From: JANXQG01 sp963775975
GTDB lineage: Bacteria; Planctomycetota; Planctomycetia; Pirellulales; Thermoguttaceae
Reading direction: 5' to 3'
DNA: 64,000 bases
Assembly (NCBI GenBank): GCA_963775975.1
Contig: CAVZKX010000002.1
Location: 3,038,001 to 3,102,000, forward strand
Shown: one piece after another, positions 9,030-18,253 of the stretch
How positions within the stretch are numbered: the first letter of the stretch is position 1
How the letters are laid out: the number at the start of each line of letters is the position of its first letter
The notes under the pieces: generated by a model
What the model was told of the DNA's origin: nothing
What the model saw: only the letters and a program-made list of their open reading frames with translations
Database searches by the model: none
Program-made: the position numbers and the translations under genes

Positions 9030-11221
9030 TTAGGGCTTTGCCGCTGGCGCGGTAGCCGCCGGCACAACTGCCGGCGCAGGCGCGGCTGTCGCTGTCGCCG
9101 CCGTTCCACCGGTCGCGCCGGCAACTTGATCTCCGGCGGACTTTGGCTGCCAAATGAATTGCACGCGGAACTGGAAACGGTCGACTGTTACTTTCCTTTC
9201 CTCATCGGGCGCGCCCCGCCAATACCGCCGAGCGTCATGGGGCCTGGCGCCAACGGACCGTGCCCAGGTCCAATGTTGTTGCCCGGACCGAATACGGGAT
9301 TTACGGAGTTCTCACTCCGCTTCGGCCCCGGAATGACAATCTCCTCTTTGTCGTTGGGCGCGGGCTTCACAAGTACCGGGTAGGAAACGCCCAGGTCGTG
9401 CATCTCCTTGCTCGCAAGCTTCGTCAACAGCGTGCTGTAAACGTACTGTGTGCCGACTTCCTGCTGTTTCTTGTCATTGTGGAAATGCTTGCCGTATATC
9501 TGCACGATCATGCCCGGTCCCGTAGGGCCATCGGCTGCGGCTATTCCACCAGTGCCAGCACTTCCCGACGATGCCTCGGGCGAATCGCTCAAAAACGGGG
9601 CGCCGGGTTGGCCGGGAAATGGATGGTACCACGGCTTCACCAGCGCGAACCACTTCGATGCGTCGTCGATCTGCTGCGAATCGACGTTCGTTATCAGCAG
9701 TTGCTCTCGATCCATAATCTCTTTGCGCAGCTTCTCTGGATCGGTCGAACTGGGCATCGGCTTCGCATGAATTTTGCCGTCTTTGCCCGGGTAGGGCGGC
9801 AGGCACGTGTCGATCGCCGTCAGGAACTTCAGCCACTGCGAGCGGTTTTGCAGGTTTTTCACCAGGCGGTCGCCTTTGCCCGTAGTCTCCTCGAATTTCT
9901 TCTTGGCCGCTTCATAGTCGCCGATCAGTTGTTTTGACTTGCCATCGGCCGCCTTCGCCTCTCCTTCCGGCTTCTCCCAAATCGCGGGCCGCACCGCATT
10001 GAATTGCAGGGCATAAGCCGCGTAGCTGACCGTGCAGGCCAGCATGACCATCGCCGCCGCCGCCACCGCCCACGGCTTCTTGCGGCGGATCAGCCGGTCC
10101 ATCGAGATTTCCTTCGGCAGCAGGTTCGTCTTGAGGCCGCCGCTCTGAAGGCCTTGCAGGCACAGCCCGTAGCAGACGCCGAACGAGAGGATATTGTCCT
10201 TGAACGCCGGCGTGGCCAGCACCTCCGCGCCCACCAGGCCGCGGAACGACTCGACCCGCTCGATTTCTTCGCCGAGACTCTGCGCCAAGTAGCGCCGCAG
10301 TCCGGGCAATTTGAAGGCGTTTCCCATCGCCACCACGCGGCCGATCTTGGCGTTGCGGTCGAGGTTGCTGAAGAATCCAATCGAGCGCTGCAGCTCCGTC
10401 TGCAAATCGTTGAACACCGGCCGCATCGCCTGGAACACCGCCTTGGGGTCCTGCGCCGTCGTGGCATTCCGCTTCAAGTGCTCCGCCTTGGCAAACGTGA
10501 GCTTCATCTCCTTGGTCAGCGACTTGGTGAAGTGATTGCCGCCCAGCGGCACGCTCCGCTGCCAGACCTTGAACCCGTTCGTCACGACGAGGTCTGTCGC
10601 GTCCGTGCCCAGCGAGATTATCACAATCGATTCCGGCGGGTCGTCCGGATCGTAGGCCTCCGGGCTGGGTAGGTCTTGCAGCATGTCGAAGACGACATAG
10701 TTGTAAAGCGAGAGCGGCGCCAACTGCACGATATCGACTTCGATGCCCGCCTTGACGAACGGGTCCAGCGCCCGAAAAACGGCGTCGCGCTTCATGGCGA
10801 AAAGCCCGATTTCGGTCTCCAGCACGAAGCCCGATTCCTCGCTTCCGCCGCCTAGCCGCTGGTAGTCCCAAATCACGTCGTTCAGATCGAAGGGGATCTG
10901 TTGCCGGGCCTCGTAACGGACGATGTCCGGGATCTTTTTGGCCTCGACCGGCGGCAACTTGATGAATCGGGCCAGGCCGCTCTGGCCAGCCACGGATACC
11001 GCCACGCGGTCGTTGTGAACCTGGTTCCGAGAAAGGAACTGTTTCAGGGCGTCGGCGATCAACTCGGCTGGATTGGCGTCGGGCTGCGTCAAGATTTTGG
11101 GATACTCGATGTAGTCGAACGCCTCGACCACGATCTTGTCCGGGTCATCGTGTGCCCGGCAGCGCATCGCCTTCAACGCGCACTGGCCAATATCAATTCC
11201 CCATACGCTACCGCTTGCCAT
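9030..11221 (-). CDS. PilM-like actin-fold protein with extended C-terminus, frameshifted at the end
   Basis: The first ~370 residues are a PilM/GspL-type actin-fold ATPase domain (WGIDIGQCALKAM at the start, IVIISLGTDATDLVV, and VVAMGNAFKLPGLRRYL). PilM is cytoplasmic in type IV pilus systems; here a membrane helix at about residues 380-402 is followed by a ~320-residue exported part, as in GspL or a PilM-PilN fusion. The start at ATG 11221 has AAGGAGAG 8 bases upstream. A stop appears at 9188, but one base missing from the A-run at 9192-9194 would restore KVTVDRFQFRVQFIWQP and an Ala/Pro tail ending at 9030. It heads a three-gene operon. Confidence 0.8.
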
Positions 11222-11789
11222 GATGGATTTCTCTCCTTAAGTGGACGCATGGCGGATCGACCGCATCGTCCACGATCGCACGTTCAACTGCCGCGCTATG
11301 CAGTCGCGCACTGCGCAGCGTCAAGCGCCTGATGCTCTGTTTCCGCACTCCTTCTGCTGTTCCTGACGGCTCCCATGCCTCAATAAGGCGCATCCAGAGT
11401 GGACCGGAAAAGAGCCATCTGCCTCTACTACATAATCTATCGCAACCGGGCAGCGGGTGTCAATCAAAAATCGCCCACGCAGAACACGAATTTATACCAA
11501 CCCGCCGTTGACAATAGCCCGGCTAGTGGGGGGTCCGACAGCGGCGGCTATACACTCTTAGGCGTGCGACGTTCGAGCGCCTTCAATTCCGTTCCTTCGC
11601 TGCAATCCAACTACTCGTTACCGTTGGAAAGAGGCTGCCCGGCGTTCGGCGGGACGTTGGTGCTGTCCCGCCACCCGCGCCGAAATTTGTCCTACTATTC
11701 CTATGACCCGTTAGAGGAAATCAGGCCCCGCCGCCAGTCGAGTCGAAAAAATGACTGAACGGCGGCTGCGGCCGCGCTAACCAAGAGAT
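11222..11789. other. Divergent intergenic region, PilM operon / HD-GYP operon
   Basis: About 570 bases lie between the two divergently transcribed operons. A plus-strand open frame from GTG 11399 to 11758 was considered but has no coding signature or ribosome site. Both operon promoters must lie here, but no convincing boxes were identified. Confidence 0.5.
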
Positions 11790-12767
11790 ATGGCAACGAC
11801 CTGTGCGGCAGAGAATGTAGTGGAAAATGGCGCCTTGATGGCCGTCGGCGTGGAGACGCTGCGCACATCGGGCGTGCTGCCGTTCGATCTCTACTTCTAC
11901 GGTGACGGACCGAAACGCCCAGTTCTTTACCGCGAAAAGACACTGCCGGTTGGCGACGACGATCTGGCTCGGCTGTTGGAGCGCGGCGTGCGGACGCTGT
12001 ATATCCTGCAAGGCGAGTCCGCTTCGTATCGCGAGTATCTCCGCGAGACTCTGCTGGCCAATCCGGACATTCCGCCCGTGCAGCGCTACCAGGTGCTCCG
12101 CGAGGCGACCCGCTCCGTGCTCAGCGAAGCCTTGCACAAGGGCGACAACGAGACGGCTGTCCGCGTGACAAGCGAACTCAGCGACGGCCTGGTACAGACC
12201 GTTTGCAATTCGCAAGCCGTGCTCAACGACCTGCTGCGGGTGATGTCGCACGATTACAGCATCTTCACGCACGCCGTCAACGTGGCCACGCATTGCCTGC
12301 TGCTGGCCCGGCAGATAGGCATCAGCGGCGATCAGGAATTGATGCAGATCGGCCAGGGGGCGCTGCTGCACGACATCGGCCTGCAGGGCGTGCCGCGGAA
12401 TATCATCGACAAGCCGGAAAAGCTCACCGAGCGCGAGCGGCGGATCGTGCAGCAGCACACGACGCACGGCTTTCAGGAGCTTTCCCGCCGCCCCGAACTG
12501 AGCTGGCCGCAGTTGATGATCGTTTACAGCCACCACGAGCGCTGCGACGGCCGCGGATATCCGGTGGGACTGGTGCGCTCGGAAATCCACGAATACGCGC
12601 GGATCTGCGCCATCGCCGACGTATATGAAGCTTTGTGCCGCGACCGTCCCTATCGACGGGCATCGCGGCGGAACGACGTTTTGGAGTATCTCGACCGCCA
12701 GGCGGGCCGAGCTTTTGACGAGGAGATGACGCGATGCTGGATAGCGGCGGTCGGCAGGAAGAAATAG
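11790..12767 (+). CDS. HD-GYP domain protein, probable c-di-GMP phosphodiesterase
   Basis: The 325-residue protein has an N-terminal segment of ~150 residues without a recognised domain, then an HD-GYP domain. The metal-binding HD pair is at residues 194-195 (LLHDIG), followed by the HH motif at 248-249 (HHERCDGRGYP, where GRGYP corresponds to the GYP motif) and IADVYEAL near the end. HD-GYP proteins hydrolyse c-di-GMP. Its last 34 bases overlap the next gene, and it is divergent from the PilM-like operon, so it may tune c-di-GMP for that machinery (inference). Confidence 0.85.
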   Translation: MATTCAAENVVENGALMAVGVETLRTSGVLPFDLYFYGDGPKRPVLYREKTLPVGDDDLARLLERGVRTLYILQGESASYREYLRETLLANPDIPPVQRYQVLREATRSVLSEALHKGDNETAVRVTSELSDGLVQTVCNSQAVLNDLLRVMSHDYSIFTHAVNVATHCLLLARQIGISGDQELMQIGQGALLHDIGLQGVPRNIIDKPEKLTERERRIVQQHTTHGFQELSRRPELSWPQLMIVYSHHERCDGRGYPVGLVRSEIHEYARICAIADVYEALCRDRPYRRASRRNDVLEYLDRQAGRAFDEEMTRCWIAAVGRKK

Positions 12768-13173
12768 GGCGGTGGATCTTTTCGCTGCCCTGCCAGGTGC
12801 AGTTTCCGCCCAAGCTCCGCGAGGAGTTGGAACGGACCGGCGCGGTCCCCGTGCCCAGCGACGACGTGCGGCGGCACCGCCGCATCTACTGCCGCGGCGA
12901 AAAGCACCGCGCGGCCCTGGAACTTCGGCAGTCGCTGCCGGCGCTTTCCCGGCCCACGGCCTGGCATTGCGTCTACACGAGCGATTTCTCCAAGAGCGGT
13001 TGCGGGTTCATCCACAGCGCGATCCTCTATCCGGGCGAACGGCTGCGGATGGTTCTCTTGACCGTGCGCAGCGGCAAGTTGAAGTGGCCTGGTGCCGGCG
13101 GTTGGACAAGCATTGCTATGCCGTCGGCGGGCGATTCGTGGCAGACCCCGCTGGCGCGGTCGATGAGGAGTGA
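12734..13173 (+). CDS. Short PilZ-like (?) protein with WCRR motif, frameshifted
   Basis: The start at ATG 12734 has GAGGAG 8 bases upstream and overlaps the HD-GYP gene. The frame holds through LRMVLLTVRSGK, then continues one frame over as VEVAWCRRLDKHCYAVGGRF to a stop at 13173; one base is missing near 13078. The restored length is about 146 residues. The basic, strand-rich sequence with a V-x-V-x-WCRR ... GGRF ending is reminiscent of PilZ domains, which bind c-di-GMP, and the HD-GYP neighbour agrees, but the canonical PilZ RxxxR motif is not clear. Read without correction, this gene appears falsely fused to the ATPase downstream. Confidence 0.55.
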
Positions 13174-13177
13174 CATT

Positions 13178-14638
13178 ATGACCACCGGACCAGCAGACGC
13201 CGCGGGCCAACTGGAGCAATTGCTTCAAGGTTTGGCCATGCTGGCCGAAGACACGGACTCGGACGCGCCTGTGCACGACCTGGCCCCCTCGACCGCCGCG
13301 TCGCGGCCCGCCTTGGCCCGCGACGGCGAGTTGACCGCCGGCTCCGATTCCGAAGCAATTCCGGCCGCGGGCAATCGATTTCTTCCCGCCGCTCCGCGGA
13401 GCCTGGAGGAGACGGGCATCCGCCAGTCTGATATCGAGAGCATCATCCTCCGCCTGATGCGGCTTCGCGGTACGGCGACGGGCATGGAGATCGCGCAGCA
13501 CATCGGCTTGCCCTTTCCGCTGACGGAGAAGGTGCTCCACTCGCTTAAGAACGAACGCTTGCTCGTCTTCCGCAACTCCGCCCAGCTCAGCGATTACCTC
13601 TACGAAATCACCGATCAGGGCCTGGAGCGCGCCGGACAGTTGTCGGCCCAGTGCGGCTATTGCGGGGCCGTGCCCGTCGCGCAGGACGACTACACGGCGA
13701 GCGTCGCCGCACAGTCGCTCTGCCACACCCGCCCCTCGGCCGAAGCCGTCCGCCGCGCGCTGGCCGATCTTACCGTCGATCGGGAAATGATCGCTCGGCT
13801 GGGCCGCGCGATCGCTTCCGGCTGGGGGCTTTTCCTGCACGGTGCGCCGGGCAACGGCAAGACGAGCATCGCCGAGCGCATCACGGCGGTTTTCGGCACG
13901 AGCATCTGGATTCCACGCGCGATCAACGTCTGGGGCGAGATTGTCCGCATTTATGACCCGAGTTGCCACGAAGAGCTTCCACTGGCCAAGGGCGAGCAGA
14001 TCATCGATGACGAGCGGCTCGACCACCGCTGGGTCCGCATCCGCCGGCCGACGATCGTCGTCGGCGGCGAATTGACGATGGACAATCTGGAAATAACCGT
14101 CAACAAAGATACGGGCGTCGCCGAAGCGCCGCTGCAAATGAAGAGCAACTGCGGCACGCTCGTGATCGACGACTTCGGCCGCCAACGCATCTCTCCGCAG
14201 AAGCTGTTGAACCGCTGGATCGTGCCCCTGGAAGAGCGGCATGACTATCTCGGCCTGCCGAGCGGGCGGAAGATCCGCGTGCCTTTCGACCAGTTCATCG
14301 TCTTTTCAACGAACTTGGAGCCGCGGGACCTGGTGGACGAAGCGTTTCTGCGCCGCATCCCGTACAAGATTGAAGTCCAAGACCCGACGCCCGAACAATT
14401 TCGCGAACTATTCGAGCAGACGTGCCAGCGGCAGGGCGTCGGATTCGACGCGGGGGCGCTGGATTACTTGCTCGCCGAGCACTACGCCGCCGGCCGGCGG
14501 CCGATGCGATTCTGCCATCCCCGCGACCTCGTGCATCAGATCGGCATCTTCTGCCGCTTCCGCAAATTGGCGCCCGCGGTAAGCCGCCAAGCCATCGACG
14601 CCGCGGCGACGGATTATTTCTCCGTGATGGGGACTTAG
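13178..14638 (+). CDS. AAA-type ATPase with N-terminal winged-helix-like region
   Basis: The 486-residue protein starts at ATG 13178, preceded by GAGGAG 8 bases upstream. Residues 80-155 look like a winged-helix segment (IESIILRLMRLRGTATGMEI). The ATPase core has Walker A at 222-230 (GAPGNGKTS), Walker B at about 327-333 (TLVIDDFG) and a sensor-like FIVFSTNLEP, with arginines in FLRRIPYKIEV. A CxxC (CGYC) lies near residue 160. The spacing of 4 bases to the upstream gene shows an operon with the HD-GYP and WCRR proteins. Its partner is unknown; pilus or secretion regulation is an inference from context. Confidence 0.78.
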   Translation: MTTGPADAAGQLEQLLQGLAMLAEDTDSDAPVHDLAPSTAASRPALARDGELTAGSDSEAIPAAGNRFLPAAPRSLEETGIRQSDIESIILRLMRLRGTATGMEIAQHIGLPFPLTEKVLHSLKNERLLVFRNSAQLSDYLYEITDQGLERAGQLSAQCGYCGAVPVAQDDYTASVAAQSLCHTRPSAEAVRRALADLTVDREMIARLGRAIASGWGLFLHGAPGNGKTSIAERITAVFGTSIWIPRAINVWGEIVRIYDPSCHEELPLAKGEQIIDDERLDHRWVRIRRPTIVVGGELTMDNLEITVNKDTGVAEAPLQMKSNCGTLVIDDFGRQRISPQKLLNRWIVPLEERHDYLGLPSGRKIRVPFDQFIVFSTNLEPRDLVDEAFLRRIPYKIEVQDPTPEQFRELFEQTCQRQGVGFDAGALDYLLAEHYAAGRRPMRFCHPRDLVHQIGIFCRFRKLAPAVSRQAIDAAATDYFSVMGT

Positions 14639-15757
14639 ATCGGGTTGGAATGGCGTAGGGTGGAACCGGGTTTCACAATGCCCGTCAAGAGTCCGACCGC
14701 ACCGAAGGTGCGAACCATACCAGCCCAGGCCAACGGCCTGGGCATGATCGCCCCGCGATAATTTAGGGCCGAAGGTCCGATTGATCCAAGCAAATCCCCG
14801 CGGCGCCGCGAATTAGCTTCCGAGGGCTTCGGAACGCTCGCATGATCCCGTTGCGACTGACCGACGCGAGCGCAGAGCCAATCGCTATAAGCCTCCGAGG
14901 CCGCATGCGTTTAATCTAGACGGCAACAAAAAACGGCGGAGTTGCGATATGTCACAAATGCCCCCGAAAATTCTTTAAGTCCTTGTCCGGCACGAAGTTG
15001 GGAACAATCCGAAAAGAATTCTTCTATAATCGCATAGCGCATCTAGCAATATATATATGGGAGTGTGTACAAGAGTTGAGAGGTGAGAGTTGAGAGTTGA
15101 GAGGGGAGAAAGGATGAAGGCGGAAGGATGAAAGGCAAAGGTTCAATGTTCAAAATCCGCAAATCCCCAAATCCCTAAATCCCAAATTCCCCAAGACCGC
15201 ATCCGTGTTCAATCTGCGTTTCATCCGTGGCCCCGTCCGGCTTTCGTGTGCTTCGTGTATTTCGTGGTTTATTAAGACAATCCAATAAGTGAAAAGAAGT
15301 GTCCATGAGATCCTATGAGTTTCTATGCATTCCTATGCGCTTTCTATGCGATTCCTATGACGTTTCTATGGGGTTTCTATATAGATTTGGCGCGGTTGTT
15401 CATTAAACGCACGCCACTTTCCGCGGGAATTGACGACATGAGGCCTTCAAACAAAAAAATGGCGGGCACTTGTCGCGACCATCCGTGACCTGCCGCTTCC
15501 AAGCCGGATCAAAGCAGTTTCAAAGCGAAATCAAAGCAGTTTCATGTTGACATTTCAGCCGCAAAGAATGTGGCCGGCCGGCGGACGGAAGTCTCCGACT
15601 CGTTCCAACGAACCAACCACTACAATCGTTAAAGCTGGCACACGTTATTCTTTCACGTTGGGCAGGAACTGTAAGGTAACTTTTGAAGATAGGCCGCGCC
15701 ATGTGCCTCGTGAGCGCGCTTTGATCGGCGTTTATTCGGGAACTTAGAGAATTCATC
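14639..15757. other. 1.1-kb gene-free region rich in simple repeats
   Basis: No gene is supported. In order it holds a GTAGGGTGG half-palindrome near 14655, a cluster of short palindromes at about 14700-14790 (for example CCAGGCCAACGGCCTGG), a purine-rich GAGAGTTGA-type run at 15074-15130, an AAATCCC-type run at about 15150-15200, and the CTATG array at 15310-15382. The GT4 gene begins at 15758. Confidence 0.6.
15310..15382. repeat. Seven TTYCTATG repeats at 10-11 bp period
   Basis: The CTATG cores begin at 15313, 15323, 15333, 15344, 15355 and 15366, with a degenerate seventh copy (CTATA) at 15377. The period is 10, 10, 11, 11, 11, 11, which places every copy on the same face of the DNA helix. 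The intervening bases differ, so it is not a simple tandem duplication. It lies about 380 bp upstream of the GT4 gene. Confidence 0.8.
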
Positions 15758-17017
15758 ATGCAGGTCACGTTTATCGCTTGTCCCTTCAAGACCTCCTACG
15801 GAGCGGCTTCAGAGGCCCTCAAAAAAGCCCTCGAAGCGAAGCTCGTTGAAAAGCAGCTTGGCTCGAACGTCGAGTGGGTGGCGTCCAATTGCGGCTGCGG
15901 CGACGACGTCGAGGTCAGCCGGCAATTCCAGATCCCCGGCTGCAAATACTTCGATGCGATCACGATTACCGACCATCCTTCGCGAAACCCTTGGAAGCTC
16001 AGGATCAAGCTTGCGGCGAGGAAGTTCTTCTACTACTTCCGCGCGCGGAAGTATCACGCCTTTTCCGCCGGAGCGGAAGTCGTGAACTTCCAGCAGACGT
16101 TGAACGCTTACGGATCGACCGTGCTCTTCCACTGGTTAACCCAACGATCGCCGGCCGCGCGGGTGGTCACGATCCACGAGTTGGACCGTCACCAGTTGGA
16201 ATGCCCCGAGAGCAATCAAGCATATAACAAGGCCGACGCGATCATCGTACAGCAAGGCGCCATGCGAGATCAGCTCATCGGCCTCGGCGTCGATCCAAAC
16301 AGAATAGAAATTGTTCTTCACGGGTCCGACCTGCCGGTAATCGACGAGAATCGCCCGCGCGACGGAATCATGTATTACTGCGGCCACCATCCCTTCCGAG
16401 CCAAAGGGCTGGAGTCGGTTTTCCAGGCGATGGCGACGCTCAAAAAGCGTCTCGGCACGAAGGCTCCGAAACTGAAAGTACATGCGTATTTGAGCGGCGA
16501 AGACTTGACGACCTTGAAGGGCATGGCCGCCCAGGCCGGTTTGGCAGACGACGTTAAATGGCTCAACCAGCCTTCGACGGAGGAACTCGTTCGCGAGTAT
16601 GGTTCATCGCTGCTGTGCGTGCTGCCCTTCACGGGCAGTTTCGCCGGCCTGGCCGCGGCCACTGCGGCCGCCGTGGGACTGCCGATCATCGCCACGAAGC
16701 ACGCGGGAATTATCGAACACATCGGCGAAAATGGAATCTGGCTAGATAGCGACACGGCCGAGGAAATCGCGGCCCAGATCGAACGGCTGCTCGGCGCCGA
16801 TGCGCTCCGCCGCGATCTGTCCAAGCGCTTGCGGCAGCACGCGGAGCAATGTTTAAGCTGGGATACTGTCGCCGAACGCACGCTTGCGGTCTACGAACGG
16901 GCGATCGCGCGGAAAATGGGACAAAAGTGCTGTCGCAACTCGCAGGCAAACGCGCGGTTAACGGCCGACGACGCCGAAATGTGCGAAGAAACGTGCGGTT
17001 GCGCGGTCGCGGATTGA
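15758..17017 (+). CDS. Glycosyltransferase, GT4/GT1-like (GT-B fold)
   Basis: The 419-residue protein has the two-domain GT-B pattern. An N-terminal acceptor half is followed by a donor half with RIEIVLHGSDLPVI, a GHHPFRAKGLESVFQAM segment, and the C-terminal nucleotide-sugar region (LPFTGSFAGLAAATAAAVG, IIATKHAGIIEHIGENG). The glycine-rich stretch replaces the usual E-x7-E motif, of which only the later positions are recognisable. The C-terminus is unusually Cys-rich (CCR, CEETCGC). It stands alone, followed by a palindrome and the convergent DAHP synthase. The sugar and acceptor are unknown. Confidence 0.8.
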   Translation: MQVTFIACPFKTSYGAASEALKKALEAKLVEKQLGSNVEWVASNCGCGDDVEVSRQFQIPGCKYFDAITITDHPSRNPWKLRIKLAARKFFYYFRARKYHAFSAGAEVVNFQQTLNAYGSTVLFHWLTQRSPAARVVTIHELDRHQLECPESNQAYNKADAIIVQQGAMRDQLIGLGVDPNRIEIVLHGSDLPVIDENRPRDGIMYYCGHHPFRAKGLESVFQAMATLKKRLGTKAPKLKVHAYLSGEDLTTLKGMAAQAGLADDVKWLNQPSTEELVREYGSSLLCVLPFTGSFAGLAAATAAAVGLPIIATKHAGIIEHIGENGIWLDSDTAEEIAAQIERLLGADALRRDLSKRLRQHAEQCLSWDTVAERTLAVYERAIARKMGQKCCRNSQANARLTADDAEMCEETCGCAVAD

Positions 17018-17076
17018 ATGTATCAGGCACACTCCGCGTGCCGTCTTTCCGCACACGGAGTGTGCGGGATACATTC
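17018..17076. repeat. Inverted repeat AATGTATC..GCACACTCCG at convergent gene ends
   Basis: Arms of about 26 bp with a few mismatches surround a short loop, directly between the GT4 stop and the DAHP synthase stop. It could terminate both transcripts. A related half (GGTACACTCC ... GGGAGTGTGCC) occurs near 7200-7245. Confidence 0.65.
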
Positions 17077-17078
17077 CT

Positions 17079-18120
17079 TTACAAGCGCTCCGCGGCTTCG
17101 AGCACGATCCGCTCCGTGGTTGCCCAGTCGATGCAGGCGTCAGTGATCGACTGGCCGTAGACAAGACTGCCGGGCGGCTTGGGAAACGGCTGGCTGCCGG
17201 CAACCAGGTTGCTTTCCAGCATCGCGCCGACGATCGACGCCGTACCGGTAGCTCGCTGGCAGACAATGTCGCGCAAGACGTTCCGGCTGGCGGTTGGCGT
17301 CCTTGCCGCTGTTGCCGTGGCTGCAATCGATGACGACGGCCTTAACCAGCCCGGACGCCGCCAACTGACGTTCTGCGTCCGCAACGTGTTCGGCCGAGTA
17401 ATTCGGACCGTTGTCGCCGCCGCGGAGGACGAGATGACAATCGGGATTGCCCTTGGTCGAGACGGCGGAGGCGACGCCATCGCCGCTGATGCCGAAGAAC
17501 CTTTGCGGCTGCCGCGCGGCCTTGATCGAATTGATCGCCGGCGTAACCGAGCCCAGTGTGGCGTTTTTGAAGCCCAGCGGCATCGACAGCCCGGATGCCA
17601 TTTGACGGTGCGTCTGCGATTCGGTCGTGCGTGCGCCGATCGCCGACCAGCAAATCAAGTCGGCGATGTACTGCGGCGTGATCGGGTCCAAAAGTTCGGT
17701 TGCCGTCGGCACGCCCAGATCGATAATGTCGCGAAGCACGCGCCGGGCGATCCGCAGGCCCTCGGGGATGTCGCCCGAATCGTCCAGGTGCGGGTCCATG
17801 ATCAGCCCCTTCCAGCCGAGCGCGGTTCGCGGCTTCTCGAAGTAACAACGCATTACCAGAAACAGCTTCTCGCGCACGCGGTCGATCAGGCCGCGGAGGC
17901 GGGTCGCATATTCCAGGCCGGCACGTGTGTCGTGCATCGAGCAAGGACCGAGGACCACGAGGAAACGCCGCGAGTTTCGCGTCAGGATATCGCGAATCTG
18001 CTGCCGCGACTCGGCGACAAAATCCTCCTGGTCGCCCGAACGGGGGATTTCATGGAGCATCAACGCCGGCGCGGGCAGCGGGATGTTGGAATCGATATTG
18101 AGATCGGATACTCTTCGCAT
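17079..18120 (-). CDS. aroG: 3-deoxy-7-phosphoheptulonate synthase (AroF/AroG/AroH type), frameshifted
   Basis: This enzyme condenses phosphoenolpyruvate and erythrose 4-phosphate in the first step of the shikimate pathway. The first frame shows the type I motifs VVLGPCSMHD, MRCYFEKPRTALGWKGL and VIDCSHGNSGKD. At about 17283 the frame is lost: one extra G turns QPNVLRDIV into QPERLARHC, and the adjacent frame carries the proper C-terminus (LRDIVCQRATG, then GQSITDACIDW) to 17079. The corrected length, 346 residues, matches E. coli AroG. The symbol stands for the family; which of AroF, G or H it resembles was not determined. Confidence 0.88.
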
Positions 18121-18253
18121 GTGATCATGCTAACAAATCCGCGAGAATCTGTCGAATCGAACTAATACGGATAACAGCGCGACCGTATCCCCGGCGGCAA
18201 TGCCGGCCGAAGCCGCAAATTCGGCGCGATCCGCAAAGTCGAGGTGGGCGAGA

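Noticed and set aside
11399..11758. 119-residue plus-strand open frame
   Set aside because: GTG start without a ribosome site; composition is not protein-like; it lies in a divergent promoter region.
12650..14242. 530-residue minus-strand open frame
   Set aside because: Antisense to the AAA ATPase, whose Walker motifs are unambiguous on the plus strand.
15310..15382. CRISPR array
   Set aside because: Units are 10-11 bp with no spacers of 30 bp or more, and no cas gene is present.
17179..18165. 328-residue plus-strand open frame
   Set aside because: Antisense to DAHP synthase, which is clearly the real gene.
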